From NCBI GenBank assembly GCA_002328865.1, contig DCWO01000160.1, positions 7,515-36,673 of the forward strand: a DNA stretch of 29,159 nucleotides, read 5' to 3'. Position numbers and translations under genes: made by a program. Position 1 is the first letter of the stretch, and each line of letters starts with the position of its first letter. Below are positions 15,337-22,853 of this stretch, one piece after another. This DNA comes from Dehalococcoidia bacterium UBA2160 (GTDB taxonomy: Bacteria; Chloroflexota; Dehalococcoidia; Lucifugimonadales; UBA1123). Under the pieces are notes generated by a model that made no database searches, was not told the origin of the DNA, and was given only the letters and a program-made list of their open reading frames with translations.

Positions 15337-16125
15337 CTAGTCCGTGTTGACCAACGGAAGGTTCTTCGACGGATCGATCGGGCGCCGCTCGATGAACGCC
15401 AATCTGCGCTCTTCGGCTTCGTCCGACGTGATGTAGTTGGGCGCATACCGTCCCGCGGCGGCCGGGATCTCCTCCATGTACTGGGTAACCTCGTTGAACG
15501 TAAGCTTCTGAAGCTGGAGGATGACCGGGCTGTTGTTCTTGATGAGAGCGCAGTATCGATCCACCTCCGCGGCAAGTTTGTCGTGCGATACAACGGAGTT
15601 GACCAAACCCATGTCGAACGCCTGCTGGCCGCTGTATTGCTGGGTCAGCATCCACATCTCTCGGGCGCGCTTTTGCCCTAGAATCTGGGCAAGGTACGCC
15701 ACGCCGAATCCGGTTGCCGGGCTGCCCACCCTGGGTCCGGTCTGGCCGAACGTCGAGCGCGTGGATGCGACCGTGAAATCGCAAAGATACGCGAGGATGT
15801 TTCCGGAACCGATCGCGAAGCCGTCCACTTCGGCGATTACGGGTTTCGGCAGGTTCCTGATGATGGCCGTGTAGTCCACATCAGGATCGCCGGAATACTC
15901 AGGGCTGCTGCGATCCTCGGCCTGGTCTCTGCCGGAGCAGAAGGCGTTGGGTCCCGATCCGGAGATGACGACCGCGCGAACGCTTGGGTCTGCAGACGCC
16001 TCTTTCAGAGCGACTGCCATCTCGTCAGTCGTCTTACCCCTCAGGGCGTTGTACACTTCAGGTCTGTTGATGGTGATCCGGGCGACACCGTCGTCGACAG
16101 AGTAGAGAACATCCGTAAATCGCAT
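15337..16125 (-). CDS. Enoyl-CoA hydratase/isomerase family protein, MenB/BadI-like
   Basis: A 262-residue crotonase. It keeps ITINRPEVYNALRG, the oxyanion-hole segment AFCSGRDQ, and DGFAIGSGN with the second oxyanion Gly. The stretch FGQTGPRVGSPATGFGVAYLAQILGQKRAREMW with YSGQQAFDMGLVNSVV is closer to dihydroxynaphthoyl-CoA synthase (MenB) and ketocyclohexanecarboxyl-CoA hydrolase (BadI) than to classical hydratases. It probably catalyses ring closure or ring cleavage of a cyclic acyl-CoA; no other men or bad genes are in the window. ATG at 16125 (GGAG about 11 bases upstream) matches the family start; an extension to 16248 does not. A TACAAT at 16244-16239 may be its -10 box. Confidence 0.9.
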   Translation of the reverse strand: MRFTDVLYSVDDGVARITINRPEVYNALRGKTTDEMAVALKEASADPSVRAVVISGSGPNAFCSGRDQAEDRSSPEYSGDPDVDYTAIIRNLPKPVIAEVDGFAIGSGNILAYLCDFTVASTRSTFGQTGPRVGSPATGFGVAYLAQILGQKRAREMWMLTQQYSGQQAFDMGLVNSVVSHDKLAAEVDRYCALIKNNSPVILQLQKLTFNEVTQYMEEIPAAAGRYAPNYITSDEAEERRLAFIERRPIDPSKNLPLVNTD

Positions 16126-16277
16126 AGTAACTGCGTCTCCTTGACAAGGTTTCAGCGCTTCATGGCTCGATTGCCGCCGGCGTTGATGTCGTGGCAGCAG
16201 TTCGACCGACAGGATGCTTGCCCCGTCGGATGGAGCGTATTGTAACACCAGTCACGGACCGAAACGGATGGTAATTC

Positions 16278-16306
16278 TTGTGCCGACAAATGCCTGTGCG
16301 TATAAT
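16278..16306 (+). promoter_or_regulatory. Sigma-70 promoter of thiL, probably leaderless
   Basis: TTGTGC (16278-16283), a 17-base spacer and consensus TATAAT (16301-16306). The ATG of thiL begins six bases after the -10 box, so transcription should start at or next to the A of ATG. No ribosome binding site is present, in agreement with a leaderless message. Confidence 0.75.
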
Positions 16307-16312
16307 GCGGCC

Positions 16313-17332
16313 ATGCTTGTTGAGGATATCGGAGAGTTTGACCTCATTAACGTGCTGGTTGGCTCGATCGCGGCACGAAACGAACGGCTCGAATCGGATC
16401 TCGAGAGCGTCGGGGCGTGCCTCGATCTTGGCATTGGCGACGATGCCGCGTCTTGGTCGTTGGCGGGCGACGTGGTGGCGACCACAGACACGATGGTGGA
16501 CGGCGTCCATTTCGTCGCGGACCAGATCGGGTGGAGCGACCTGGGCTACAAGGCGATCGCCACCAACCAGAGCGACATCGCGGCCATGGGCTGCCTGCCG
16601 ACATTCGCGCTGATCACGCTGGGTTTGCGCGGCGATCTGTCGGTCGAAAGCCTCAAGCAAATGTACTCCGGAATGGCGGACGCCTGCGAGCAGAGCGGCG
16701 GCGTGATCGCCGGGGGAGACATCGTGAAGTCACCGGTCTTCTTCGTGACGGTGGCGCTGGAAGGCATGACGGCCGGCGCGGGCAGGCTAATGCGCAGAGA
16801 CACCGCCGAACCCGGCGACCTGATCGGGGTGACCGGCCATCTTGGTTGTTCCGGCGGCGGGCTGAGGCTGCTCATGGACGGCGGCTGCGCGACGGACGAA
16901 GAACGCTCGCACCTGACCTCGGCGCACTGGCGACCGACGCCGCGGGTGTCCGAGGGAGCGGCCCTGCAGACCATCGGAGTCAGGTCGGCCATGGACGTGA
17001 GCGACGGCTTGCTGGACGACCTCGGCAAGCTGTGCAAGGCCAGCGGAGTTGGCGCAACGTTGAGGGCCGACGACATCCCCGCGGACGATACATTGAGATC
17101 GGCCTTCCCAGACGATTGGCTGAGCCTAGCGCTGGGCGGCGGCGAGGATTACGAGTTGGTGTTCACGGCGCCTCCGCAGATCATGGAGCGGGCGGTCCGG
17201 GAGTTGGAGACGCCGGTGAGCGTGATCGGCGTCGTTCAGGACGGCCGCCCATCGGTCGAGGTTTTGGATGAGGCCGGCGCCCCGATAACGATTGCATCAG
17301 GCGGTTGGGACCATTTTTCGAGACCGGCATGA
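16313..17332 (+). CDS. thiL: Thiamine-monophosphate kinase
   Basis: A 339-residue member of the PurM/SelD/ThiL ATPase fold. It phosphorylates thiamine phosphate to the cofactor thiamine diphosphate in the cytoplasm. Diagnostic motifs: LGIGDDAA near residue 42, TTDTMVDGVHF, GYKAIATNQSDIAAMG, GVIAGGDIVKS, RSAMDVSDGLLDDLGKLC and LALGGGEDYELVFT. Length is normal for ThiL. SelD is excluded because it lacks SelD's N-terminal Cys/Sec-Gly-Cys loop and because GEDYEL is ThiL-specific. ATG at 16313 follows the TATAAT box by six bases; an upstream frame to 16214 runs through the promoter. The acyl-CoA ligase follows after 33 bases and may be cotranscribed. Confidence 0.95.
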   Translation: MLVEDIGEFDLINVLVGSIAARNERLESDLESVGACLDLGIGDDAASWSLAGDVVATTDTMVDGVHFVADQIGWSDLGYKAIATNQSDIAAMGCLPTFALITLGLRGDLSVESLKQMYSGMADACEQSGGVIAGGDIVKSPVFFVTVALEGMTAGAGRLMRRDTAEPGDLIGVTGHLGCSGGGLRLLMDGGCATDEERSHLTSAHWRPTPRVSEGAALQTIGVRSAMDVSDGLLDDLGKLCKASGVGATLRADDIPADDTLRSAFPDDWLSLALGGGEDYELVFTAPPQIMERAVRELETPVSVIGVVQDGRPSVEVLDEAGAPITIASGGWDHFSRPA

Positions 17333-17365
17333 AGGCCGGCGTTTTGAATCGAAGGAGGCAGAGAT

Positions 17366-18958
17366 ATGTCGACGAATGCCCGAGCAAGGCGCTCACTTGC
17401 GCCGTACGAATCCATTCCGATGCAGGATGTCCTGACCCGTACGGCACGACGGCTTCCTGACAAAACCGCCGTAATCGACGGAGACCGCACGTTCACCTTT
17501 CGTGAGTTGGAGGACCTCAGCGACAAGTTCGCGGCAGCTCTGGCGGCGTCCGGCATTTCGAAGGGCGACCGAATTGGCCTGCTCTCGCCAAACTGCGTCG
17601 AGTTCGTCATCGCGTTCTATGGAATCGCCAAGACCGGCGCCATTGCCACGACGATCAACTCCGGATACAGGGAGCGCGAGATTGCGCATCAGCTCAATAA
17701 TAGCGAGGCCGAGACCCTGATCGTCCATCAAGTCCTCGCCGGCATGGCCGACGCCGCCCGTCCGATGGTGGACGGTCTTAAGCACACGATCTCGATCACG
17801 TCGGACGCGAGCGATGCATCGTCGTTCTGGGGCATGATCGAAAACGCTCCGTCTTCTATGCCCTCGGTGCAGATCGATCCCAAAGAGGATCTGGTTGCGC
17901 TTCCCTACTCGTCCGGAACCACCGGACTGTCAAAAGGCGTGATGCTCACCCACCATAACCTCACCTCCAACCTCAAACAGCTCGTCGGCCACCCCGACGA
18001 GGGCGCCTCGGTGACCGAGGATGACGTCTTGTTGGTCCACCTGCCGCTGTTCCACATCTATGGTCTTGAGGTGTTGATGAACGGCTGCATCGGAGTTGGG
18101 GCGACCCAGGTGATGATGGGCCGTTTCGATATCGAGGAGTTCCTGCAGCTTCTGTCCAACCACAAGGTGACGGTGCTGTTCACCGTGCCGCCAGTCGGTC
18201 TCGGATTGACGCAATACCCCGGCGTGGCCAACTACGACCTGTCCTCGCTCAAGCTGGGCTTCTTCGGCGCGGCGCCGCTGTCCGCCGACATGCAATCGCG
18301 CATCCAGGACGTCCTCGGCTTCCCGATCATCCAAGGCTACGGCATGACTGAGACCTCCCCTATCACCAACTTCGACTTCATGGAGCCTGAGTTCGCTCGA
18401 CTCGGTTCGATCGGCCCCGCCGTGTCCGACACCGAAGAAAAAGTCGTCGACGTGGAGACCGGGACCACCGAGGTGCCGCGCGGCGAACCAGGCGAGCTCA
18501 TGGTTCGCGGTCCGCAGGTGATGAAGGGCTACTACAACAACGCCGAAGCCACCGCTGAGACTCTGACCGAAGACGGCTGGATTCACACCGGCGACATCGT
18601 GAAGATGGACGAGGACGGCTACGTCTACGTGCTGGACCGAAAAAAGGAGCTCATCAAGTACAAGGGCTTCCAGGTCCCGCCCGCCGAGTTGGAGGGCATC
18701 CTGCTTGAGCATCCGGGAATCGCCGACGCCGCCGTCATCGGCAAGCTCGACGAGGAGTCCGGCGAGATCCCCAAAGCCTTCGTGGTCCGAGCCGCCAACG
18801 CCGACGTATCCGACGCCGACGTCATGGGCTTCGTACGCAGCAAAGTCGCGACGTTCAAGCAGATCCGCGAAGTGGAGTTCATCGACGCCATCCCCAAGAA
18901 CGCCTCCGGCAAGATCCTCCGCCGCATCCTGATCGACCAGGAGCGCGGCGAGGGGTAG
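17366..18958 (+). CDS. Acyl-CoA ligase (AMP-forming, 4-coumarate-CoA ligase-like)
   Basis: A 530-residue ANL-superfamily adenylating enzyme. It activates a carboxylic acid with ATP, then transfers it to CoA. Motifs in order: P-loop YSSGTTGLSKGV near residue 181, FFGAAPLSADM, YGMTETSP near 325, GWIHTGDI, YVLDRKKELIKYKGFQVPPAELE, and PKNASGKILRR, whose Lys near 515 is the catalytic lysine. The pattern is closest to plant-type 4-coumarate-CoA ligases, but bacterial members use many fatty or aromatic acids. The ribosome binding site GGAGG lies seven bases before ATG. It could feed the nearby MenB/BadI-like crotonase with a CoA ester. Its stop is three bases from that of the convergent hydrolase. 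Confidence 0.95.
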   Translation: MSTNARARRSLAPYESIPMQDVLTRTARRLPDKTAVIDGDRTFTFRELEDLSDKFAAALAASGISKGDRIGLLSPNCVEFVIAFYGIAKTGAIATTINSGYREREIAHQLNNSEAETLIVHQVLAGMADAARPMVDGLKHTISITSDASDASSFWGMIENAPSSMPSVQIDPKEDLVALPYSSGTTGLSKGVMLTHHNLTSNLKQLVGHPDEGASVTEDDVLLVHLPLFHIYGLEVLMNGCIGVGATQVMMGRFDIEEFLQLLSNHKVTVLFTVPPVGLGLTQYPGVANYDLSSLKLGFFGAAPLSADMQSRIQDVLGFPIIQGYGMTETSPITNFDFMEPEFARLGSIGPAVSDTEEKVVDVETGTTEVPRGEPGELMVRGPQVMKGYYNNAEATAETLTEDGWIHTGDIVKMDEDGYVYVLDRKKELIKYKGFQVPPAELEGILLEHPGIADAAVIGKLDEESGEIPKAFVVRAANADVSDADVMGFVRSKVATFKQIREVEFIDAIPKNASGKILRRILIDQERGEG

Positions 18959-18961
18959 GCG

Positions 18962-20107
18962 CTACACCTCGATGATGCTGGCGTGAGCTAGGTTGCTGAC
19001 TTGGTCCAGGCGGACGCTGTGGAAGGGCTCCGGGGACTGGGTGTTGGATAGGTAGCTGAACGACACGCCGGAGTCGGGGTCGGCCCACGAGTATGAGGAG
19101 CCGGCGCCGCCGTGTCCGTAGGTGTTCGGCGAAGCGATTGTGCCGAGGCCGCGAATGGTCGGTGTGTAGCCTCGGACGTGGGGGCCGAGGCCGCGATGCA
19201 TGGTCATTCCCATGCCCTCGTCAAATCGGTCGCCGGTGTGGTTTCGGGTGGCGAACTGTATGACCCGAGGACTCAGGACGCGCGTGCCGTTGAGGACACC
19301 GCCCGCTGCCAACATCTGGTAGAAGGCCACCATGCCCGCCGCTGTGCCGTACCCACCCCCGCCTGGTATTCCGGCTGCTTTGTGCTCAGGATTGTTGTAG
19401 CGGGCCGGAGCGACGGTGGCGCCGTTTTCGTCGTCGTGCATGTCCGCGCATCGGCTTTGAGTGTCGCCCGGCACTCCGACGTAGACGTGGTCAGCCAATC
19501 CGATGGGCGCGAGCAGATCGTTTCTGACGACTTCGCGATAGTCGCGGCCCGTGATCGCTTCGACGAGAACCATGGCCGCCCAGTGGGCAGAGCCGCCGTG
19601 GTATGCGATCCTGGAGCCTGGTGTCCAGTCCAACGTGAAGTCGCACACCTCTCGCCTGAGTAGATCGTGGTCCTGCCAAACTTCTTCGGACACCGATGCG
19701 TCTGGAAAGCCACCTTGATGGGTGAGCAACTCGAAGAGCGTGACGTCTCCTTTGCCGTGGCTGCCGAACTCCGGGATGTGGTCTGAGACCTTGTCGGCGA
19801 ACCGGAGGGCGCCGTTGTCGACAAGCTGCCAGACAGCAGCGGTGACCAGCACCTTGGTTTGCGAGAAGAGGAGCCAGAGCGTCGAGTCATCCGCGGGGGT
19901 AGATGGGTCGATGGTCGCCCGGCCAAATGTCCGGAGCCTGGCGATCTTGCCGTGGCGAGCCATCGCGTACTGGGCGCCGGGATATCGACCGCATTCGATA
20001 TGGCTTTCGATCAGCTTATCGAGCCGGTCGAGCCTTTGCGCGTCGAGACCGACGGCGTCAGGGGAAGTCGACTCAAGTGGAATGGAGATGCCGGTCTCGG
20101 TTGCCAT
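18962..20107 (-). CDS. Serine hydrolase, beta-lactamase class C / EstB-like
   Basis: A 381-residue protein of the Beta-lactamase (PF00144) superfamily. The nucleophile motif is SQTK (Ser82, Lys85), the catalytic Tyr is Tyr169 in AYHGGSAHW, and the third motif is HGG in TYGHGGAGSSYSWADP. The family includes esterases, D-aminopeptidases and penicillin-binding relatives. No signal peptide is visible, so a cytoplasmic esterase or amidase is more likely than a secreted antibiotic-resistance enzyme. The start is ATG at 20107 with GGAG six to seven bases upstream. It lies 66 bases after the aminotransferase gene on the same strand and is probably in the same transcript. Confidence 0.92.
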   Translation of the reverse strand: MATETGISIPLESTSPDAVGLDAQRLDRLDKLIESHIECGRYPGAQYAMARHGKIARLRTFGRATIDPSTPADDSTLWLLFSQTKVLVTAAVWQLVDNGALRFADKVSDHIPEFGSHGKGDVTLFELLTHQGGFPDASVSEEVWQDHDLLRREVCDFTLDWTPGSRIAYHGGSAHWAAMVLVEAITGRDYREVVRNDLLAPIGLADHVYVGVPGDTQSRCADMHDDENGATVAPARYNNPEHKAAGIPGGGGYGTAAGMVAFYQMLAAGGVLNGTRVLSPRVIQFATRNHTGDRFDEGMGMTMHRGLGPHVRGYTPTIRGLGTIASPNTYGHGGAGSSYSWADPDSGVSFSYLSNTQSPEPFHSVRLDQVSNLAHASIIEV

Positions 20108-20173
20108 GCGCGCTCCTTCGACGGTTGGCGTTTTGATTCAGAGGATTGCCGCCCCGGCCCGAGTGTGTCGATC

Positions 20174-21445
20174 TTAGTCGGCTACTCGCAGAAACGCGGC
20201 CTTCATTCGTTTGCTCGCCAATTCGAGATCGTCGACTGAGGCGTTGGAGAAGGCCAGTCGGAAGTGGCTTTTGTCGGCATCGAATCCGTCTTTGAAGAAG
20301 AACGAACCCGTGGGGAACATCAGTCCTTCCTCGGCGGCAGCGTCGGCCAACTCGGCAGACCCGACCCCGATGCACTCGACCCACAGGAAGAAGCCTCCTT
20401 CCGGCCGAATGAATCTGATGTATGGTTCGCAGTCCTCCATCAACGACTCGCTCAGAGTCTTGCACTTCAGCGCGTACAGGGCGCGCATCCGCTCTACGTG
20501 GGGTTCAAGCGCTCCCGAGTCCACGTATCGGGCCAGAGCTCTCTGGACCAACGGATTGTTTCCCATGTCGAATCGCACCCTCGCAAGGGCGTCGATGTAT
20601 TCCGGGATGGCTTCGACCCAGCCGACTCGCGTGCCTGTAGCGATGATTTTGCTGAACGATCCCATCCTGAGCACGCCCTGTCCGCCTGACAGCGAGAACA
20701 TAGACGGCGGAGGAGGTTCGTCGTAGTAGAGTTCGGTGTAGGCGGCGTCTTCGAGAATCATGACGCCGTATTCGGCGCACACGTCGAGCAGTTCGAGCCG
20801 GCGGTTCAGCGACATTGTCAGCCCCGACGGGTTGTGGAAGTCCGGAATTACGTAGACGAACTTCACTCGCTTGCCGTCGGCGACAGCCCGTTCGATGCAG
20901 GCCTTGACGCCGTCCACCGACGTGCCCTGCTCGTCGATGCTCGTTTCGACTACGTCCGCCATGTGCCCTCGGATCGTCCGAACCGTGCCGGAGAAGCTGG
21001 GGCCTTCTACGATGGCGATGTCGCCCGGGTTCAGGAAAGCATTGCAAATGTTGTCGAGAGCGCCGGAGCTGCCGTTGTGCATCGTGAAGTTTTCGGGACT
21101 CAGGTCCATGCCTTCAATGACGCTCTGGCGGCGAGCGACGGACTCGCGGAGCCCTTCGAATCCGAGAAGGCCGCCGTAGGTCATGGAATCGTCTCGCTCT
21201 TCGGCTAGCACCGCTAAGAGTGATTCACGGAGTTCCGCCACGGGCACGGTCGGCCCGTCAGGGATGCCTCCTGCGAGTGCGATGGGGTTCTCGACTTGGG
21301 TGGGCGCGATCCAGGATCTGCCCGCGTCGGTCGGACTTCCAGCGCCGATTGTGATCGCGGAGTCAGAGAGCAACTCTTGGATATCCCGCCGCCCCCAGCT
21401 CCGGGCCAATTGGCCGGCCAAGTCACCTACATCGCTAACTGCCAT
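20174..21445 (-). CDS. PLP-dependent aminotransferase class I/II (MocR-domain/2-aminoadipate type)
   Basis: A 423-residue fold-type I aminotransferase without the DNA-binding domain of MocR regulators. Landmarks: MTYGGLLGFEGLRE, NGSSGALDNICNAF (PLP phosphate region), VIPDFHNPSG with the PLP-contacting Asn, EDAAYTELYY with the ring-binding Asp, GSFSKIIATGTRVGW with the Schiff-base Lys near residue 264, and a C-terminal HFRLAFSNAS with the carboxylate-binding Arg. It should transfer an amino group between an amino acid and a 2-oxo acid. Related enzymes are annotated 2-aminoadipate or valine-pyruvate transaminase; specificity cannot be read. The start is ATG at 21445 with GAGGAG five bases upstream. 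It is first in a two-gene unit with the serine hydrolase. Confidence 0.93.
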   Translation of the reverse strand: MAVSDVGDLAGQLARSWGRRDIQELLSDSAITIGAGSPTDAGRSWIAPTQVENPIALAGGIPDGPTVPVAELRESLLAVLAEERDDSMTYGGLLGFEGLRESVARRQSVIEGMDLSPENFTMHNGSSGALDNICNAFLNPGDIAIVEGPSFSGTVRTIRGHMADVVETSIDEQGTSVDGVKACIERAVADGKRVKFVYVIPDFHNPSGLTMSLNRRLELLDVCAEYGVMILEDAAYTELYYDEPPPPSMFSLSGGQGVLRMGSFSKIIATGTRVGWVEAIPEYIDALARVRFDMGNNPLVQRALARYVDSGALEPHVERMRALYALKCKTLSESLMEDCEPYIRFIRPEGGFFLWVECIGVGSAELADAAAEEGLMFPTGSFFFKDGFDADKSHFRLAFSNASVDDLELASKRMKAAFLRVAD

Positions 21446-21957
21446 TGTTGCTCCTCGTTGCTCTTTGTCTTCCGAAAACGCTCGATGCCATTATCGTAAG
21501 GCAGCGACGCTCGTTCAGGCATTATTCGATCGCCCACCTGCCGATGGCCGCCCGGCGCCATTCGCCTGGTGGGGACGACCGCGAATCGACGGTCTTCTCG
21601 CAAGACGAGCAGTCGATGTCGCGGTCTATCGCCGTCTTCAGTGCTAGGCACGGGGCAGGCGGCGATCATGACACACAAAGAAGTATCCCACATTGTGTCG
21701 CCGTCGCGCGAATTCACAGCATGTTACACCAATTTCACAGGCAGCGTGGGCGCTGCCCTCGGCGACTGCCGATATCTTCAGGATCGTATCTCTCCGCCTC
21801 GCCAACGTCTGCGTTGAAGTGCACCGCAATGATCATTGATAGGCTGTCCGATCAAGCATCCTGAGGGCAAATAGCATTCGGGCGTGTTGGATTCCGTTCT
21901 GCTAGGATGTTGACGCCAATCCAGCGGCTACGACTTAACTAAAGTTGAGGTGATCCT
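21446..21957. other. Divergent intergenic region
   Basis: This 512-base stretch separates the aminotransferase (-) from the RidA-like gene (+). No credible coding frame is present. It should hold both promoters; a TTGACG near 21908 lies upstream of the plus gene, but no good -10 box sits at the right distance. A GATAAT on the minus strand near 21493 could serve the aminotransferase. Confidence 0.4.
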
Positions 21958-22623
21958 GTGGGCAGACACTATGACGAGGCGGCGATACCGAACGAGCTGC
22001 GACGAAACTTCAATGTCTATGACCGAATCGGAGAGTTGGGGCTGCATCTTGGCTCCTTCGAGGACGAGGTCACATCGCTGGCCGGAGCCGGAATCGCCGG
22101 TGTGGTGCTCCACGAGGGTGGCCTCGTGTATCTCTCGGGGACCGGCGGCGGCACGTACCCGATGAACGACGATCCCGATCGAATCGAGCACGGAAAAGCA
22201 GGCGCGCGCGACGCTGCGGATGTGTTGATACGTCGGCTCCACTGGGCGTTGAGTTGTGGCGGCGAGGGAGACTTGAACGACGTCCTGTACACGGTCAAAG
22301 CGCTGGGCATGGTCGTCACTCCGGGCGGCGGCGCCACCAGTGCAGGGCCTCCGGTCACGAACGGTTTTTCGTTCCGATGGCACTCCGTCTTCGGAGGGCC
22401 GTCCAGCGATTACGCGGTGAACGGCGTCGATCCGGGCGGGTTCGCCGGCATACACGCTCGCAGCGCAATCGGTGGATTCGACGGCAGATTCTCGATCGAG
22501 CCGGAGATCATCGTCGCTGTACCCGCGGTGCTGGCTCGTGAGATCATTTCAAACCGCGGCTGGGTGTTCCCGCTGCCTCCGGTCATGTTGGAGAAGGTCA
22601 CCGCGGCGCGCGCCGGAGCATAG
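21958..22623 (+). CDS. RidA/YjgF-like protein with C-terminal extension
   Basis: A 221-residue protein. Residues 47-110 resemble the RidA/YER057c/UK114 fold: GVVLHEGGLVYLSGTGGG, then AADVLIRRLHWALSCGGEGDLNDVLYTVKALGMV, matching the strand-helix-strand pattern VYVSG...L.N....L...G..l.dV. RidA proteins deaminate reactive enamine/imine intermediates, often made by PLP enzymes, and a PLP aminotransferase is the divergent neighbour. The C-terminal ~90 residues (FSFRWHSVFGGPSSDYAV, FSIEPEIIVAVPAV) include the usual end of the fold plus an enlarged loop. The start is GTG at 21958 with a strong GAGGTGATC site just upstream. The family call is moderate. Confidence 0.7.
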   Translation: MGRHYDEAAIPNELRRNFNVYDRIGELGLHLGSFEDEVTSLAGAGIAGVVLHEGGLVYLSGTGGGTYPMNDDPDRIEHGKAGARDAADVLIRRLHWALSCGGEGDLNDVLYTVKALGMVVTPGGGATSAGPPVTNGFSFRWHSVFGGPSSDYAVNGVDPGGFAGIHARSAIGGFDGRFSIEPEIIVAVPAVLAREIISNRGWVFPLPPVMLEKVTAARAGA

Positions 22624-22644
22624 ACGAAGGGTGAGACCTGGCTT

Positions 22645-22665
22645 GGCGCCGATTCTATCGGGGCC
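22645..22665 (+). terminator. Hairpin after RidA-like gene, possible terminator
   Basis: CCGAT, loop TCT, ATCGG, extended by GGC/GCC past one G-G mismatch. It lies 22 bases after the stop at 22623 and lacks a T-run, so terminator function is uncertain. Confidence 0.3.
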
Positions 22666-22776
22666 AGAGTAGCGCGGTGTGGCGTGGCGAATACCATTCG
22701 CACGACGTCCCGCCTGGTCATCCGTCGACAATTGCTGAGGCGCTCCGCTCTCGGCGAGAACGGCGCGGCTGATTCC

Positions 22777-22806
22777 TTGACCGTGTGGCAGTGCGCTACG
22801 TACACT
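22777..22806 (+). promoter_or_regulatory. Candidate sigma-70 promoter of the pncB unit
   Basis: TTGACC (22777-22782), an 18-base spacer and TACACT (22801-22806). Transcription near 22813 would leave a leader of about 40 bases before the TTG start, with room for the ribosome binding site. Confidence 0.5.
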
Positions 22807-22853
22807 GTGGCCCATCGTCGAACTCGGACTGAATGCGGGATGGAGGCGTTGCC

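Noticed and set aside
16313..17332. Selenophosphate synthase (SelD) in place of ThiL, which would support the Sec idea
   Set aside because: It shares the fold but has ThiL-specific GIGDDAA, DVSDGLLDDL and GGGEDYEL and lacks the SelD N-terminal Cys/Sec loop.
17323..17348. CCGGC/GCCGG hairpin followed by CGTTTTG after thiL
   Set aside because: Only five base pairs, overlaps the stop codon and has just four T residues; the next gene starts 33 bases on with a good ribosome site.
17930..18712. 260-codon minus-strand frame opposite the acyl-CoA ligase
   Set aside because: His/Val/Asp-rich composition typical of an antisense shadow; all ligase motifs lie on the plus strand.
21908..21940. TTGACG as -35 box for the RidA-like gene
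   Set aside because: No acceptable -10 hexamer lies 16-18 bases downstream.
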